This document shows positions 44,823 to 53,042 of a DNA stretch of 64,000 nt, piece by piece. A program made the translations under genes and the position numbers. The DNA is from Pseudomonadota bacterium. GTDB lineage: Bacteria > Myxococcota_A > UBA796 > SXON01. Position 1 is the first letter of the stretch; every line of letters starts with the position of its first letter. Below the pieces are notes generated by a model. It did not search any database, was not told where the DNA came from, and saw only the letters and a list, made by a program, of their open reading frames with translations. The stretch is from positions 62,001 to 126,000 of the forward strand of contig JAUXQH010000095.1 of NCBI GenBank assembly GCA_030685065.1, given 5' to 3'.

Positions 44823-45282
44823 CCGCTGCCTTGCGCCGCTCGCGTCGTCGGGCCTCCCATGCGCGCAGCTCGTCTCCCTTCAACCGTTCCAGGGTGCCCT
44901 CCCGAAGCGCACCCGTCCTCCAGAGGCGGCCGAGCAGTTCGTAGGTCTCACGCTCCCCAAGGCCAGGGGTGCTCACACCAACGGACAGCGCGAAGTCCGC
45001 CTCTGCGCCAGTCATCTCCCCGTGCTGGTGGTCCAGCCGCTTACGCCTACAGGCGTGGGAGCAGATGGAGTCCGTCACCATGCAGATGTAGTAAGGGATC
45101 CCTCCCCGAGATGGCGTGTAGGGATGCTCCCCCGCGTTCCGGACAACGAGCGAGAGCAGCAGCTTCTGGAACAGGTCCTCGGTGTCGACGTCCTCCAACA
45201 GCTTCGACCACCTGCGGTTCAGCCGCCAGTAGAAGAGGCGGCGGATATCGTCGTACTTTGCAGTGATGTCTATGCCTGTCAT
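44809..45282 (-). CDS. Sigma-70-like factor, phage encoded (tentative)
   Basis: ATG 45282, 157 residues, the only minus-strand gene in the phage part. YDDIRRLFYWRLNRRWSKLLEDVDTEDLFQKLLLSLV, then GGIPYYICMVTDSICSHACRRKRLDHQHGE, follows the region 2 pattern of ECF-type sigma factors (DxEDLxQ, then W/YxxxxxxxxxxxxxRRxR). The C-terminal part (ETYELLGRLWRTGALREGTLERLKGDELRAWEARRRE) could serve as a shortened region 4 but is weak. If real, it could read the CTCGGGTAG-type sites upstream of the structural genes. Alternatives: a host-derived DNA-binding protein of unknown type. Confidence 0.45.
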   Translation of the reverse strand: MTGIDITAKYDDIRRLFYWRLNRRWSKLLEDVDTEDLFQKLLLSLVVRNAGEHPYTPSRGGIPYYICMVTDSICSHACRRKRLDHQHGEMTGAEADFALSVGVSTPGLGERETYELLGRLWRTGALREGTLERLKGDELRAWEARRRERRKAAVRPS

Positions 45283-45327
45283 GCAGGAAGGATACTCGCT
45301 GCCAACACAGGTGGTTGGACATCTATT

Positions 45328-45368
45328 TGCCGTTAGTTTGCCTATCAGCCTCCCTTATTGCAGGAGGC
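45328..45368 (+). promoter_or_regulatory. Leader with RBS-covering hairpin, copy 2
   Basis: TTGCCG-TTAGTTTGCCTATCA followed by GCCTCC (45348-45353) that pairs with GGAGGC (45363-45368), three bases before ATG 45372. Nine loop bases differ from copy 1 while the stem is kept and extended by one pair. It lies just upstream of the sigma-like gene's start on the other strand. Confidence 0.6.
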
Positions 45369-45371
45369 AAG

Positions 45372-45782
45372 ATGTCACGAACCGAAGGCCAATCGAAGCA
45401 CACCGCCAAAATCCGCGCGCTGTTGCTCGACCCGATGGGAACCTGGATTAGTGGGAAGGTGCTCATGGACCGAACCGGAACGCCGGTCCTGTCCGCCCGC
45501 ATCGCCGCTATCCGAGACGAAGGGTACCAGGTAGAGACGCGCTCGGTCCCCGGCACCGACTACCTCGACTACCGGATTGCCGGCCGAGGAAGTCCGCGCG
45601 GACGAACCCAGGTCTTCCTCAACCTCCCGCCGCACCCGGAAGGAAGGGGCTGGACCGACGAGGAAGCGGCGGGCCTGAAGGCCCAGGCCCAAGAGGCCGT
45701 TGCTGCGTTCATCGCGTCCAAGTACCAGCCCGCCCCTGCCAAGGAGGACTGGATCGACTTCCTGCTCGAAGCAGGCCAGTAG
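45372..45782 (+). CDS. Hypothetical phage protein (possible DNA-binding)
   Basis: ATG 45372, placed by the GGAGGC ribosome site; an in-frame ATG 57 bases upstream would lie inside the promoter. 136 residues. SKHTAKIRALLLDPMGTWISGKVLMDRTGTPVLSARIAAIRDEGYQVET fits a winged-helix plan of the kind used in phage transcription or excision regulators. Then a beta part and a C-terminal helix. Identity tentative. Confidence 0.5.
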   Translation: MSRTEGQSKHTAKIRALLLDPMGTWISGKVLMDRTGTPVLSARIAAIRDEGYQVETRSVPGTDYLDYRIAGRGSPRGRTQVFLNLPPHPEGRGWTDEEAAGLKAQAQEAVAAFIASKYQPAPAKEDWIDFLLEAGQ

Positions 45783-45832
45783 ATGCCTGGCTACCCACGG
45801 GCCAGCGGTATGACGAATCGAGGACGAACCAA

Positions 45833-46174
45833 ATGATTGGCCTCGACGCGCTGGTGAAGGAGTGGGCTGCCCTCCTGCGCCTCCAAGATTGGGACATCGA
45901 GGCCAGGTACGTCCACGCCAAGGAGATGGCGGCTCCCGAGGGGCACGACCAGACCGAGGTGTCTGCCCAAGTATCCTCGGACACGAACTTCAAGTATGCG
46001 CGCATCCGAGTGCTGCACCGGGACGAGTTGGCCGAGGATTTGGCCCCGGTGATGTACGACGTGGAGCACGTGGTAGTCCATGAGTTGCTGCACCTGCGCT
46101 TCCCGGACACCGAGGACGAGGTTGCCATCAACCAGACCGCAAGCGCCCTATTGACGTTGAAGAGGAGGAAGTAA
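45833..46174 (+). CDS. HExxH-type putative metallopeptidase of phage
   Basis: ATG 45833 after GAGGACG; 113 residues. Residues 80-90 read VEHVVVHELLHLRF, a HELLH zinc-binding helix like those in small phage M-type peptidase or SprT-like proteins. The rest is alpha/beta (VKEWAALLRLQDWDIEARYVHAKEM). The third zinc ligand is not certain. The stop overlaps the next ATG (TAATG). Confidence 0.6.
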   Translation: MIGLDALVKEWAALLRLQDWDIEARYVHAKEMAAPEGHDQTEVSAQVSSDTNFKYARIRVLHRDELAEDLAPVMYDVEHVVVHELLHLRFPDTEDEVAINQTASALLTLKRRK

Positions 46175-46263
46175 TGGCCGAACGCTACCAGGGCACCACC
46201 TACACCAAGGTACGGGTCACAGGTGCAGGCCCCTCGTGGTCGGCCGCCTCGGACCTCCGGTAG
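46174..46263 (+). CDS. Very small phage ORF
   Basis: ATG 46174 overlaps the preceding stop (TAATG) and has a strong GAGGAGGAAG ribosome site. It encodes 29 residues (AERYQGTTYTKVRVTGAG...). The ribosome site and coupling support translation; length and sequence give no function. Confidence 0.4.
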   Translation: MAERYQGTTYTKVRVTGAGPSWSAASDLR

Positions 46264-46275
46264 TGGCCTTGCGAG

Positions 46276-46293
46276 GGCACTCGGGTAGAGTGC
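46276..46293 (+). promoter_or_regulatory. CTCGGGTAG motif upstream of the packaging genes
   Basis: GGCACTCGGGTAGAGTG. It shares CTCGGGTAG-N-GTG with sites at 48284 and 50406. Here the motif also forms a perfect GCACTC/GAGTGC hairpin around GGGTA. It is in the 229-base gap 46264-46492 ahead of the putative small terminase gene; the rest of the gap is C- and CG-rich with one AT-rich patch (46411-46425). Confidence 0.5.
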
Positions 46294-46492
46294 ACTCCTG
46301 GGGTACCAAGTGGGTCATGTGACCGAGGATGATCCTCATCATCGAGAGGGCGCCTCTCCCCCTCTCCCCCCGATACCTAAAGCACCTTCGATCGCGCGCG
46401 CGCGCTGTCACAAATTTTGATCACGTGCGCATGAATCCTACTCTCAGGAGACGTGACTTGCCAGTGATCGCCCATGTTGGGGGCCTGACCTA

Positions 46493-46834
46493 ATGCCAAA
46501 GTTGAAGACGCGTCGGCCGCAGACGATGACGACGGTGAACTTCCTCAAGGACTCCCTCTTCCAGTTGGAAAAGGACGTGGACGGGGCCCGCGCTGCCGAG
46601 TCGTGGCAAGCGGTCGCCGCGCTCAAGCGCCTGTCGATCACCACGAGGAAGGATCTCGACGAGGCCACGAAGGCCCAGAAGCCGTTGGACGGGCAGCTTG
46701 AGTCCTTGCCCGAGGACGAGTACCGCGAGCGCCTCCAGCAAAGCGGAGAGGCGATGCCCGACGACCACCTTGAGGTGCTCGTCCGGGTCTACCTGGAGCG
46801 GCACGGGCTCGACCTCGTAGACCGAGGGGTCTGA
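46493..46834 (+). CDS. Putative small terminase subunit
   Basis: 113 residues (MPKLKTRRPQTMTTVNFLKDSLFQLEKDVDGARAAESWQAVAALKRLSITTRKDLDEATKAQ). Helical, basic N-terminus, acidic C-terminus. Called mainly by position: it sits 23 bases before the large terminase gene, where small subunits usually lie. No helix-turn-helix is secure. Confidence 0.45.
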   Translation: MPKLKTRRPQTMTTVNFLKDSLFQLEKDVDGARAAESWQAVAALKRLSITTRKDLDEATKAQKPLDGQLESLPEDEYRERLQQSGEAMPDDHLEVLVRVYLERHGLDLVDRGV

Positions 46835-46857
46835 GTACGTCCGCCGCGCACCCAGGC

Positions 46858-48261
46858 ATGGTCGCATTTACCAGCGGGGAGCGGGCAAGGCGCAGCCCAC
46901 TTGACCACGTCAGGCTGACCAACCCCCAACGCGCCTTCTGCTCGATGCTCTCTCGCCTGGCGCTCTGGCGAGGTGCCAACCAGATCGGGAAGTCCTGGGC
47001 GCTCGCGTGGGACATCCTGCACACGGCACGGGGGACACACCCTCTCCGGCCGGTCGCGAAGGGGCCCGTCCGCATCCTCGTCATCGGCGAGAGTTGGGTC
47101 CAGATGGAGCCTCTCTGCCAGAAGATTTGGGACATGCTCCCGAAGGACGAGATCGACCCTCGGGTGCGCTTCGAGCGCGGTGGCGGCTTCCGTGGGTTCA
47201 AGGACCCGCGGATTCCCTTCGTCTCCGGTCCCGGAGTGGGCTCGGTCATCATCTTCGCGACCTACTCGCAAGGGGCCGCGCGCCTCGCCGGTGGCAGTTT
47301 CCATGCCGCCTACCTCGACGAGCCTCCCCCGGAGCACATCCTGGGAGAGGTTCTCCCCCGCCTGTCGCGCTACCACGGGACACTCCGAATCTCGATGACT
47401 CCGACGCCGGAGTCCCCGCCGCTCCTCTACCTGCGCGACATGGTGGAGGACGGGACGCTCGCGGAGCTGCAAACGTCGCTGACCCTCGACGCCGTGATCC
47501 CCAGGGGCGGTCTGTTCGAGAAGGCGTGGAAGACCCAGCGGCAGCTCGACGAACTCATCGCCACCTACCTGGAGGTCGAGCGTGACATGCGCGTCCACGG
47601 CGCGTGGACAGGCACGATCAAGGGCGCGTGGCTGACCGGGTTCTCCGACGCGCTCGTCACCGACACGTTCCCGACGGCGAACCTCACCCTTGCGGTCGGC
47701 ATCGACCACGGCACGGGGGCAGGCCGCCAGCGTGCCGTTCTGGTCGGCGTAGAGGACGGCCCCGAACCGACGCTGTGGATTCTCGACGAGGCGGTGAGCG
47801 ACGGGCGCACGACGCCGGAGGACGACGCGAAGGCCATCTGGGAGATGGTGGTCAAGCGGAACGGGCTCAAGCTCACCGACGTCAACCTTTGGGTCGGCGA
47901 CCGCGCCCACGGTGGCGACCGGTACTCCAGCGGCAAGGAGAACCGCCTGCTCGTGGAGGCCCTGGCGCACATCACGAACACGCCTCTCTACAAACTCCCT
48001 CCTCAGCTCCGGCGCATCCCCACCCCGAGGAAGCGTCGGGGCTCGATGACGATGGGCGTTCGGCAGCTCAACGCCTTCATGCTCGCGGGAAGGTGCCGAG
48101 TGTCCGCCCGGTGCAAGACGTTCATCGAGGGCGCCAAGGCATGGAAGGGCAACCTCGCCGATCCACACAAGGACGTGCTTGACGCCGCTCGCTATGCGAT
48201 GGAACGGTTGCTGATGGCCAAGGCAATCCAACCCGTCGACAATATCCCTCTACCGAGGTGA
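46858..48261 (+). CDS. terL: Terminase large subunit
   Basis: 467 residues. Walker A-type RGANQIGKSWALAW near residue 39, YLDEPPPEH Walker B near 152, and an ATPase coupling SMTPTPESPP near 182. The C-terminal RNase H-like nuclease starts VGIDHGTGAGRQ near 280 with WILDEAVSDG and the late metal ligands (VGDRAHGG). It pumps DNA into the prohead and cuts it. A complete gene of normal length, close to the portal gene. Confidence 0.8.
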   Translation: MVAFTSGERARRSPLDHVRLTNPQRAFCSMLSRLALWRGANQIGKSWALAWDILHTARGTHPLRPVAKGPVRILVIGESWVQMEPLCQKIWDMLPKDEIDPRVRFERGGGFRGFKDPRIPFVSGPGVGSVIIFATYSQGAARLAGGSFHAAYLDEPPPEHILGEVLPRLSRYHGTLRISMTPTPESPPLLYLRDMVEDGTLAELQTSLTLDAVIPRGGLFEKAWKTQRQLDELIATYLEVERDMRVHGAWTGTIKGAWLTGFSDALVTDTFPTANLTLAVGIDHGTGAGRQRAVLVGVEDGPEPTLWILDEAVSDGRTTPEDDAKAIWEMVVKRNGLKLTDVNLWVGDRAHGGDRYSSGKENRLLVEALAHITNTPLYKLPPQLRRIPTPRKRRGSMTMGVRQLNAFMLAGRCRVSARCKTFIEGAKAWKGNLADPHKDVLDAARYAMERLLMAKAIQPVDNIPLPR

Positions 48262-48283
48262 CAGGCACAGCGTAGTTGGTTTG

Positions 48284-48299
48284 TTGCTCGGGTAGGGTG
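48284..48299 (+). promoter_or_regulatory. CTCGGGTAG motif immediately before the portal gene
   Basis: TTGCTCGGGTAGGGTG, identical to the site at 50406 except at one base. It ends 7 bases before ATG 48307, so if it is a promoter the portal transcript would have almost no leader. An operator function is the alternative. Confidence 0.5.
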
Positions 48300-48306
48300 T
48301 TGGCAC

Positions 48307-49710
48307 ATGGTACTATTCGACGCCCGACTTGGGGCGCCCCCAACTCCCCCGGACCCGTGGGAAGCCCAGCGGTGGCAGTACACCGCTCTGGCTCGTCGGA
48401 TCATGGACGGCGAGTGGGGCGACGACCTCGAGGATTGGCTTGTGTCCCACTACGGGATCATTCGCAGGGAAGCCCTCGGACCGCGGGACTTGTCGTCCAA
48501 CGTGCTCCGTATGGTGACCATGCAGCTCAGCTCCCAATACGACGAGGATGCGGTGATCTCCCATCCCTTGGGGGAGTTTCCGGAGCTGCTCGCCAACGGA
48601 GACGACAAGGTCGAAGCCGGGCTCATCCCGGCAACGGGCTTGTGGCCGCTCATGCAGAACGTCCAGCAGATGACCATCGCCCTCGGCGAGTACCTGATGC
48701 ACGTCAGCTACAACGAGGAAGACGGCTTCCTGTTCCGGCCGGTCCCTCCCGACTACATCCTGGCCGAAGCACGCCCCGAGGCGCCCGACCGACCGGTGCT
48801 CCTCCGCGAACTGCGCAAGCGCGTCCACCCCCACGACTCGGCACGGTCCCTGTGGACGTGGGACGAGTACGACATCCGCGACAAGCGCAATCCCACCTTC
48901 CGGGTTCTCTCCGGGTGCAGGTCGAAGGGCGCCACCGGAGTGGCCGCCGTCGCAGTCGGCGAGGACCTCACCTCCGCCTACCTGTCGGAGTCCCAATCGG
49001 GAGAGGGCTACTTCTGGCGCAAGGCTGACGGCACTCCTGTCATCCCCTACGTGATGTACCACCGCTCCAAGACGGGCAAGCTCTGGTACCCCTACTGCGG
49101 ACGGGAACTCACCGACGGCACGCTTACCGTCGCCGCGCTGTGGACCGACTTCGTTCACGCCGTCCGCGATGCCTCGTGGCTCCAGCGGTACCTCATCGGG
49201 TGCGAGCCAGCGGGGGCAGCCTCCTCCGCAGCCACGCCGGGCGGATCGCCCTGGAACTCCGTTCCAGCGGACCGCAGCTCCATCATGGTCTTCGTCCCCA
49301 ACGGAGAACCAGGCCAGCCCGCGACGGCCGGAGCCTTCCCCGCGCCCTCCGACCCCGACGTGATCGGGCGCGCGATCATGAAGTTCGAGGAACGACTCGC
49401 CCAGTACGTCGGCGTCAACCCGGCGGACCTCTCGCGCACGAGCGGCGATCCTCGCTCCGGCTACGCGCTCGCCGTGTCCGAGCACGGGAAGCAGGTGGCC
49501 CAGCGTCGCTACCTCCCGCACTTCAGGAAGGGCGACCAGGAGCTGGTGGCGCTCGCCGCCATGCTCATCAACCGCGTCACCGGCTCAACCTACCCCGAGT
49601 CCGGCTACCGGCTCCGCTACGCCTTCCAGTCCGCTGTCGATGCTGGCAAGCCGGTCCCCGAGAAGGCCGACGCCACCCCCGCCGACGACACCAACGCATC
49701 CGCCTCGTAG
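48307..49710 (+). CDS. Portal protein
   Basis: 467 residues. Order and composition fit phage portals: PWEAQRWQYTALARRIMDGEWGDDLEDWLVSHYG, a beta middle (DYILAEARPEAPDRPVLLRELRKR, WDEYDIRDKRNP) and the helical late part (IGRAIMKFEERLAQYVGVNPADLSRTSGDPRSGYALAVSEHGKQVAQRRYLPHF). Family match is by architecture and position between terminase and capsid genes. It forms the dodecameric DNA channel. Confidence 0.7.
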   Translation: MVLFDARLGAPPTPPDPWEAQRWQYTALARRIMDGEWGDDLEDWLVSHYGIIRREALGPRDLSSNVLRMVTMQLSSQYDEDAVISHPLGEFPELLANGDDKVEAGLIPATGLWPLMQNVQQMTIALGEYLMHVSYNEEDGFLFRPVPPDYILAEARPEAPDRPVLLRELRKRVHPHDSARSLWTWDEYDIRDKRNPTFRVLSGCRSKGATGVAAVAVGEDLTSAYLSESQSGEGYFWRKADGTPVIPYVMYHRSKTGKLWYPYCGRELTDGTLTVAALWTDFVHAVRDASWLQRYLIGCEPAGAASSAATPGGSPWNSVPADRSSIMVFVPNGEPGQPATAGAFPAPSDPDVIGRAIMKFEERLAQYVGVNPADLSRTSGDPRSGYALAVSEHGKQVAQRRYLPHFRKGDQELVALAAMLINRVTGSTYPESGYRLRYAFQSAVDAGKPVPEKADATPADDTNASAS

Positions 49711-49719
49711 GAGCGATTC

Positions 49720-50379
49720 ATGGCTTTCTCTTGCCCCCACTGCGCGGGCGAAATCGACCAGGGCACGATCAACGATCGAATGAAGGACCTGACCACGCGG
49801 GTGAAGACGGCCGAGGCCGCCGCGCTCGCAGCGGAGAAGCTCGCCGAGACGCACGCCTCCCTGGCCGAGAAGGCAAAGGCCGACCTCACTGAAGGGCTGG
49901 CCGCCAAGGATGCGGAGTACTCCTCCACGATCGCTTTCACCGAGGCGAACATCAAGGAGCCCGATGTCCGCGAGGCGTTCCAGTGGCAGTACGGCAAGCT
50001 CGCCGAAGACGCACGCCTGCCCTTTGGAGAGCAGATCGCTGCGTGGGTGGCGAAGCCGGAGGAGGCGCCCGTTCTCCTACGCCCCTTCCTCGCCGCGCGG
50101 AACGGCGCGGGAGCCGCTTCGGGCAACCAGGCGGGCAGCGGCGCGGCCAATGGGGCGAACGCGGCTGGAGGCGCCGCAGGGGCCGCGAGCGGCGCAGGCG
50201 GGAAGGCCGCTCCCAACGTGAACGCGGGTACGCAGACCCGCACCGACGGCGGCGGCGCATTCCAGGCCGGCAGCGCCCTCAAGGCTGTCGGCGACGGCAC
50301 CTACCGCGCGAATCGGGACGCCCTCTACGCATCGGCCGGACTTGGGAAGCCACCCCCGCTTCCTGGCGGCGGCACCTGA
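49720..50379 (+). CDS. Scaffold-like capsid assembly protein
   Basis: 219 residues. A N-terminal CPHC zinc knuckle (FSCPHCAGEIDQG) is followed by a long coiled coil (DRMKDLTTRVKTAEAAALAAEKLAETHASLAEKAKADL), a helical middle and an Ala/Gly-rich low-complexity end. Coiled-coil proteins at this position, between portal and major capsid, are usually scaffolds. No protease motif seen. Confidence 0.6.
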   Translation: MAFSCPHCAGEIDQGTINDRMKDLTTRVKTAEAAALAAEKLAETHASLAEKAKADLTEGLAAKDAEYSSTIAFTEANIKEPDVREAFQWQYGKLAEDARLPFGEQIAAWVAKPEEAPVLLRPFLAARNGAGAASGNQAGSGAANGANAAGGAAGAASGAGGKAAPNVNAGTQTRTDGGGAFQAGSALKAVGDGTYRANRDALYASAGLGKPPPLPGGGT

Positions 50380-50405
50380 TTTCCTGGCACCCGCGCCACC
50401 AACAG

Positions 50406-50421
50406 TTGCTCGGGTAGTGTG
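50406..50421 (+). promoter_or_regulatory. CTCGGGTAG motif upstream of the capsid gene
   Basis: TTGCTCGGGTAGTGTG in the 144-base gap before the major capsid gene, 102 bases ahead of its ATG. A second promoter for the most abundant structural protein is a sensible reading. Confidence 0.5.
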
Positions 50422-50523
50422 ATGTAAGTTGCCTCGACCCCTTGGAGCCGAGGCAACAGGCCAACACGGTCGCACCGTACAGCGAATGGGCCAGAACCAA
50501 CCCCTTCGCATCGGAACGAACCA

Positions 50524-51429
50524 ATGGCCAACGAACTTCTTTACTCGGGCGTGGGCTCTGCCCGCCTCTCCGAGATCCTGCACTCCGAGCTTCACGTCAT
50601 CCTCGCGGACTACACCGACTTGTCGGCGTTGGTCCCCGTCGTGAGGGAGATGAACGGCGCTGGGTCCACGACCCTCAAGACCGCCCGCGTGGATTGGGAC
50701 AACGCGATGGCAGCCGTGGCCGAGAACGCCTCGACCTCCAACACCGCGCTCTCCTTCGATAGCGTGACCGGAAGCTTCGCCCGGCAGGCCCTCCAGCGTC
50801 AGGCGTCCGACCTCTACGAGATCACGGGGTCCATGCCCGACGCGTCGATCCCCGCGATCGCGCAGTCGATGGCGTTGGCAGCCATGCTCCGCAAGACGGA
50901 CATGATTTGCACGCTGTTCTCGTCCGTGTCCGGCACGGTTGGGACCACCACGGTCGACCTCACCGTCTCCGACATGTACTCCGCCATGTTCGCCCTCATG
51001 AACACGTCGGTGCCGCTGCCCTACATTGCGGCGCTGTACCCGGTCCAGTTCACCGACTTCATGTCGTCCCTCCAGGGCGAGGTGGGTCCCCAGGCGTTCG
51101 CCCCGGCCACCCAGGCGATGCTCGCCGCCAAGGGCCCTGGCTACAAGGGCAACTGGCAGGGCATCGAGTTCTTCACCTCGGACTCGATTCCGACCGCCAA
51201 CGGTGGGGCGGACAGCAACGGCTGCCTCTTCTCGCCCAACGCCTTCGCGGCCATCCGCGCGCGGCAGAACGTGGTCGTTGGCGGACAGGTCGTCTTCCCG
51301 GACGCCGAGGTCGCCGTCGAGTTCGAGCGTGACGCTGGCGGAGCCCTGACCAAGATCGTCGGGAATCTCTGGTACGGCTGCTACGAGCAGGAAGACGCGC
51401 TCGCCGTCGGCATCGTCACCGACCGCTGA
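50524..51429 (+). CDS. Major capsid protein
   Basis: 301 residues. HK97-like plan: N-arm (ELHVILADYTDLSALVPVVREMNGAGSTTLKTARVDW), E-loop-like region, a spine helix (DASIPAIAQSMALAAMLRKTDMICTLFSS), P-domain strands, and a late A-domain (NGCLFSPNAFAAIRARQNVVVGGQVVFPDAEVAVEFERDAGGALTKIVGNLWYG). Called by fold pattern and position. A CCAAC/GTTGG stem-loop follows 1 base after the stop (51431-51449). Confidence 0.7.
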   Translation: MANELLYSGVGSARLSEILHSELHVILADYTDLSALVPVVREMNGAGSTTLKTARVDWDNAMAAVAENASTSNTALSFDSVTGSFARQALQRQASDLYEITGSMPDASIPAIAQSMALAAMLRKTDMICTLFSSVSGTVGTTTVDLTVSDMYSAMFALMNTSVPLPYIAALYPVQFTDFMSSLQGEVGPQAFAPATQAMLAAKGPGYKGNWQGIEFFTSDSIPTANGGADSNGCLFSPNAFAAIRARQNVVVGGQVVFPDAEVAVEFERDAGGALTKIVGNLWYGCYEQEDALAVGIVTDR

Positions 51430-51430
51430 A

Positions 51431-51449
51431 CCAACTCGGAGAGGGTTGG
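51431..51449 (+). terminator. Short stem-loop after the capsid gene
   Basis: CCAAC (51431-51435) pairs with GTTGG (51445-51449), starting right after the capsid stop. With no T run it is at best a weak terminator or RNA stabiliser. Confidence 0.35.
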
Positions 51450-51482
51450 CTTGGCCTGCCCCCTCCTGACTCAGGAGACCAC

Positions 51483-52142
51483 TTGGCTCGAATCGCACCG
51501 ACTGCTGTCAAGCTGAACGCGCCCAAGACTGCCGAGACGCTCCCGCGTCTGAAGCCTTCCGCGCCGTTCAAGTTCATCTACCACTCCACGCGGTGGGGTT
51601 GGCACCCGACTCGGCAGCGTTGGTTTCCGATGCTCGGGCAGCAGGCCATCGACCCCGGCGTCGGTGGGGTTGACGAGCACGGCCGCACCGCCCTCGCGGA
51701 TGTGGGCCTCAAGGAGCGTGGCTGGCTCGTACTCCCCGTCGAGACGGACGAGTACCTCGCCGCCTTCGCGGTGCAGGGGGGCTCCCCCGAGCATCCCAAG
51801 CTCCGGCACGTGACCAAGTGGCAGTCCGTCGTGACCGCGGGAACCCGCGTCATCGAAGAGTGCGACGAGGACGGCTACTACGAGTGGATCGACTCGCTGA
51901 TCAAGCGGGGCATCCTTCCGGCCGAACCCGAGGATCACGTCAAGGACATGGTTCTTGGCAAGGCCCGTGAGGTTGCCTCCGGGGAAGCGGACCGGGCCAA
52001 GTCCAAGCCGTCCGCCACGCGTGTCTCCGAGGTTCTCACCAACGTCGTGGCCGACATCGAGAAGGCTGCCGGCTCCGCTCCGAAGGCAGACACCAAGGGC
52101 AAGCCTGTGAAGCTCGCGAAGACGGAGGCGCCCAATGGCTGA
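51483..52142 (+). CDS. Phage structural protein of unknown role
   Basis: TTG start at 51483 with AGGAG eight bases upstream; 219 residues. N-terminal basic tail, then a compact domain (FKFIYHSTRWGWHPTRQRWFPMLGQQAIDPG, GWLVLPVETDEYLAAF, EECDEDGYYEWIDSLIKRGILP) and a helical Lys/Ala-rich end. Position suggests a capsid- or head-associated protein. The stop overlaps the next small gene. Confidence 0.5.
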   Translation: MARIAPTAVKLNAPKTAETLPRLKPSAPFKFIYHSTRWGWHPTRQRWFPMLGQQAIDPGVGGVDEHGRTALADVGLKERGWLVLPVETDEYLAAFAVQGGSPEHPKLRHVTKWQSVVTAGTRVIEECDEDGYYEWIDSLIKRGILPAEPEDHVKDMVLGKAREVASGEADRAKSKPSATRVSEVLTNVVADIEKAAGSAPKADTKGKPVKLAKTEAPNG

Positions 52143-52284
52143 CCGTCCAAGCCTCCGCGAGCAGAAGGAACGTTTCGTCGAGCACCTCGTCCGGCATGGC
52201 GAGCGGCCCGAGCGCGCGCGAGAGATCGCGCGCCGGGAAGCCACCAAGCAAGAGAATGGCGAGGGCGTCCGCCGCCCCAACTGA
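52135..52284 (+). CDS. Small basic phage protein
   Basis: ATG 52135 overlaps the upstream stop by eight bases; 49 residues, highly charged (LREQKERFVEHLVRHGERPERAREIARREATKQE), a single amphipathic helix. No family recognised. Confidence 0.45.
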   Translation: MADRPSLREQKERFVEHLVRHGERPERAREIARREATKQENGEGVRRPN

Positions 52285-52329
52285 CACCCCACCTGACTGC
52301 CGGGAGTGTCCCGGCTTGGAGCCGATCCA

Positions 52330-52836
52330 ATGTCCACCGCCGTATCCCGCCTCGCCTCGCAGCCTCGCTACCGCAAGTCCCCCGCCATCTACAAGGGCTT
52401 CGTCCTGTGGAACAGCGCGACGGAGTCGGACGTCCCGAGCGCCAAGACCCTGTCCTGGGACACGGGCGCGCCCAATCATACCGCTGCGCAGGGCTCGGTC
52501 TACATCCGCCTGGATAGCTCTACCGCTGCCACGGCTCTGTACCGGAACACCAATGGTGCCGGGACCTGGGAGCCGGTGGTCGGCGCGGCTCCCAGCGTCG
52601 CTGCCGCGGCCGTGTACGCGAGCATCGAACAGACGGGCACTGGCTCCGAGCAGATCTTCGCTCATGGGCTCGGGTCGACTCCCGCCTTCTACCTGGCCTA
52701 CCCGACCGCAGGCCACGACGGAGCGGGCGCTGCCGGCACTCAGATGCCGGTGATCGCCCACGGTGTGATGTCGGCGACCGAGCTTCGCTTCACCGTGAGC
52801 ACCGGCGCGAAGTTCCGCGTCCTGGCGGTCAAGTGA
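52330..52836 (+). CDS. Phage structural protein, small beta domain
   Basis: ATG 52330; a GTG 24 bases upstream in frame is possible. 168 residues. Beta-rich (VLWNSATESDVPSAKTLSWDTGAPNHTAAQGSVYIRLDSS, then GTGSEQIFAHGLGSTPAFYLAY and AKFRVLAVK). Resembles small head decoration or fibre proteins. The stop overlaps the following GTG start. Confidence 0.5.
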   Translation: MSTAVSRLASQPRYRKSPAIYKGFVLWNSATESDVPSAKTLSWDTGAPNHTAAQGSVYIRLDSSTAATALYRNTNGAGTWEPVVGAAPSVAAAAVYASIEQTGTGSEQIFAHGLGSTPAFYLAYPTAGHDGAGAAGTQMPVIAHGVMSATELRFTVSTGAKFRVLAVK

Positions 52837-53039
52837 AGCCCGCCAAGCCGGTCAACCTCGGGCCGTTCCTTCGCCTGGTTGCCGTAGCCGTTTGCGGCGC
52901 TCTGGCAGGCGCAGGAGGCGCTCAGGTCTACGCGCCCGCCGCGCCTACGCCCGTTTGCCCGCCGGTCCCCTGCGAGCCTGCCAGGGCGCCTGCGGAGGCT
53001 CCGGAGGCTCCCATCCCCGCCACCGTTCCGGAGGGCTGA
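52833..53039 (+). CDS. Small membrane protein of phage
   Basis: GTG 52833 (GTGA overlap), 68 residues: a short polar start, one transmembrane helix (FLRLVAVAVCGALAGAGGAQVY) and a Pro/Ala/Glu-rich end with two Cys (CPPVPC). It could be a signal-anchor or spanin-like protein; position among structural genes makes lysis roles uncertain. Confidence 0.5.
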   Translation: MKPAKPVNLGPFLRLVAVAVCGALAGAGGAQVYAPAAPTPVCPPVPCEPARAPAEAPEAPIPATVPEG

Positions 53040-53042
53040 CCT

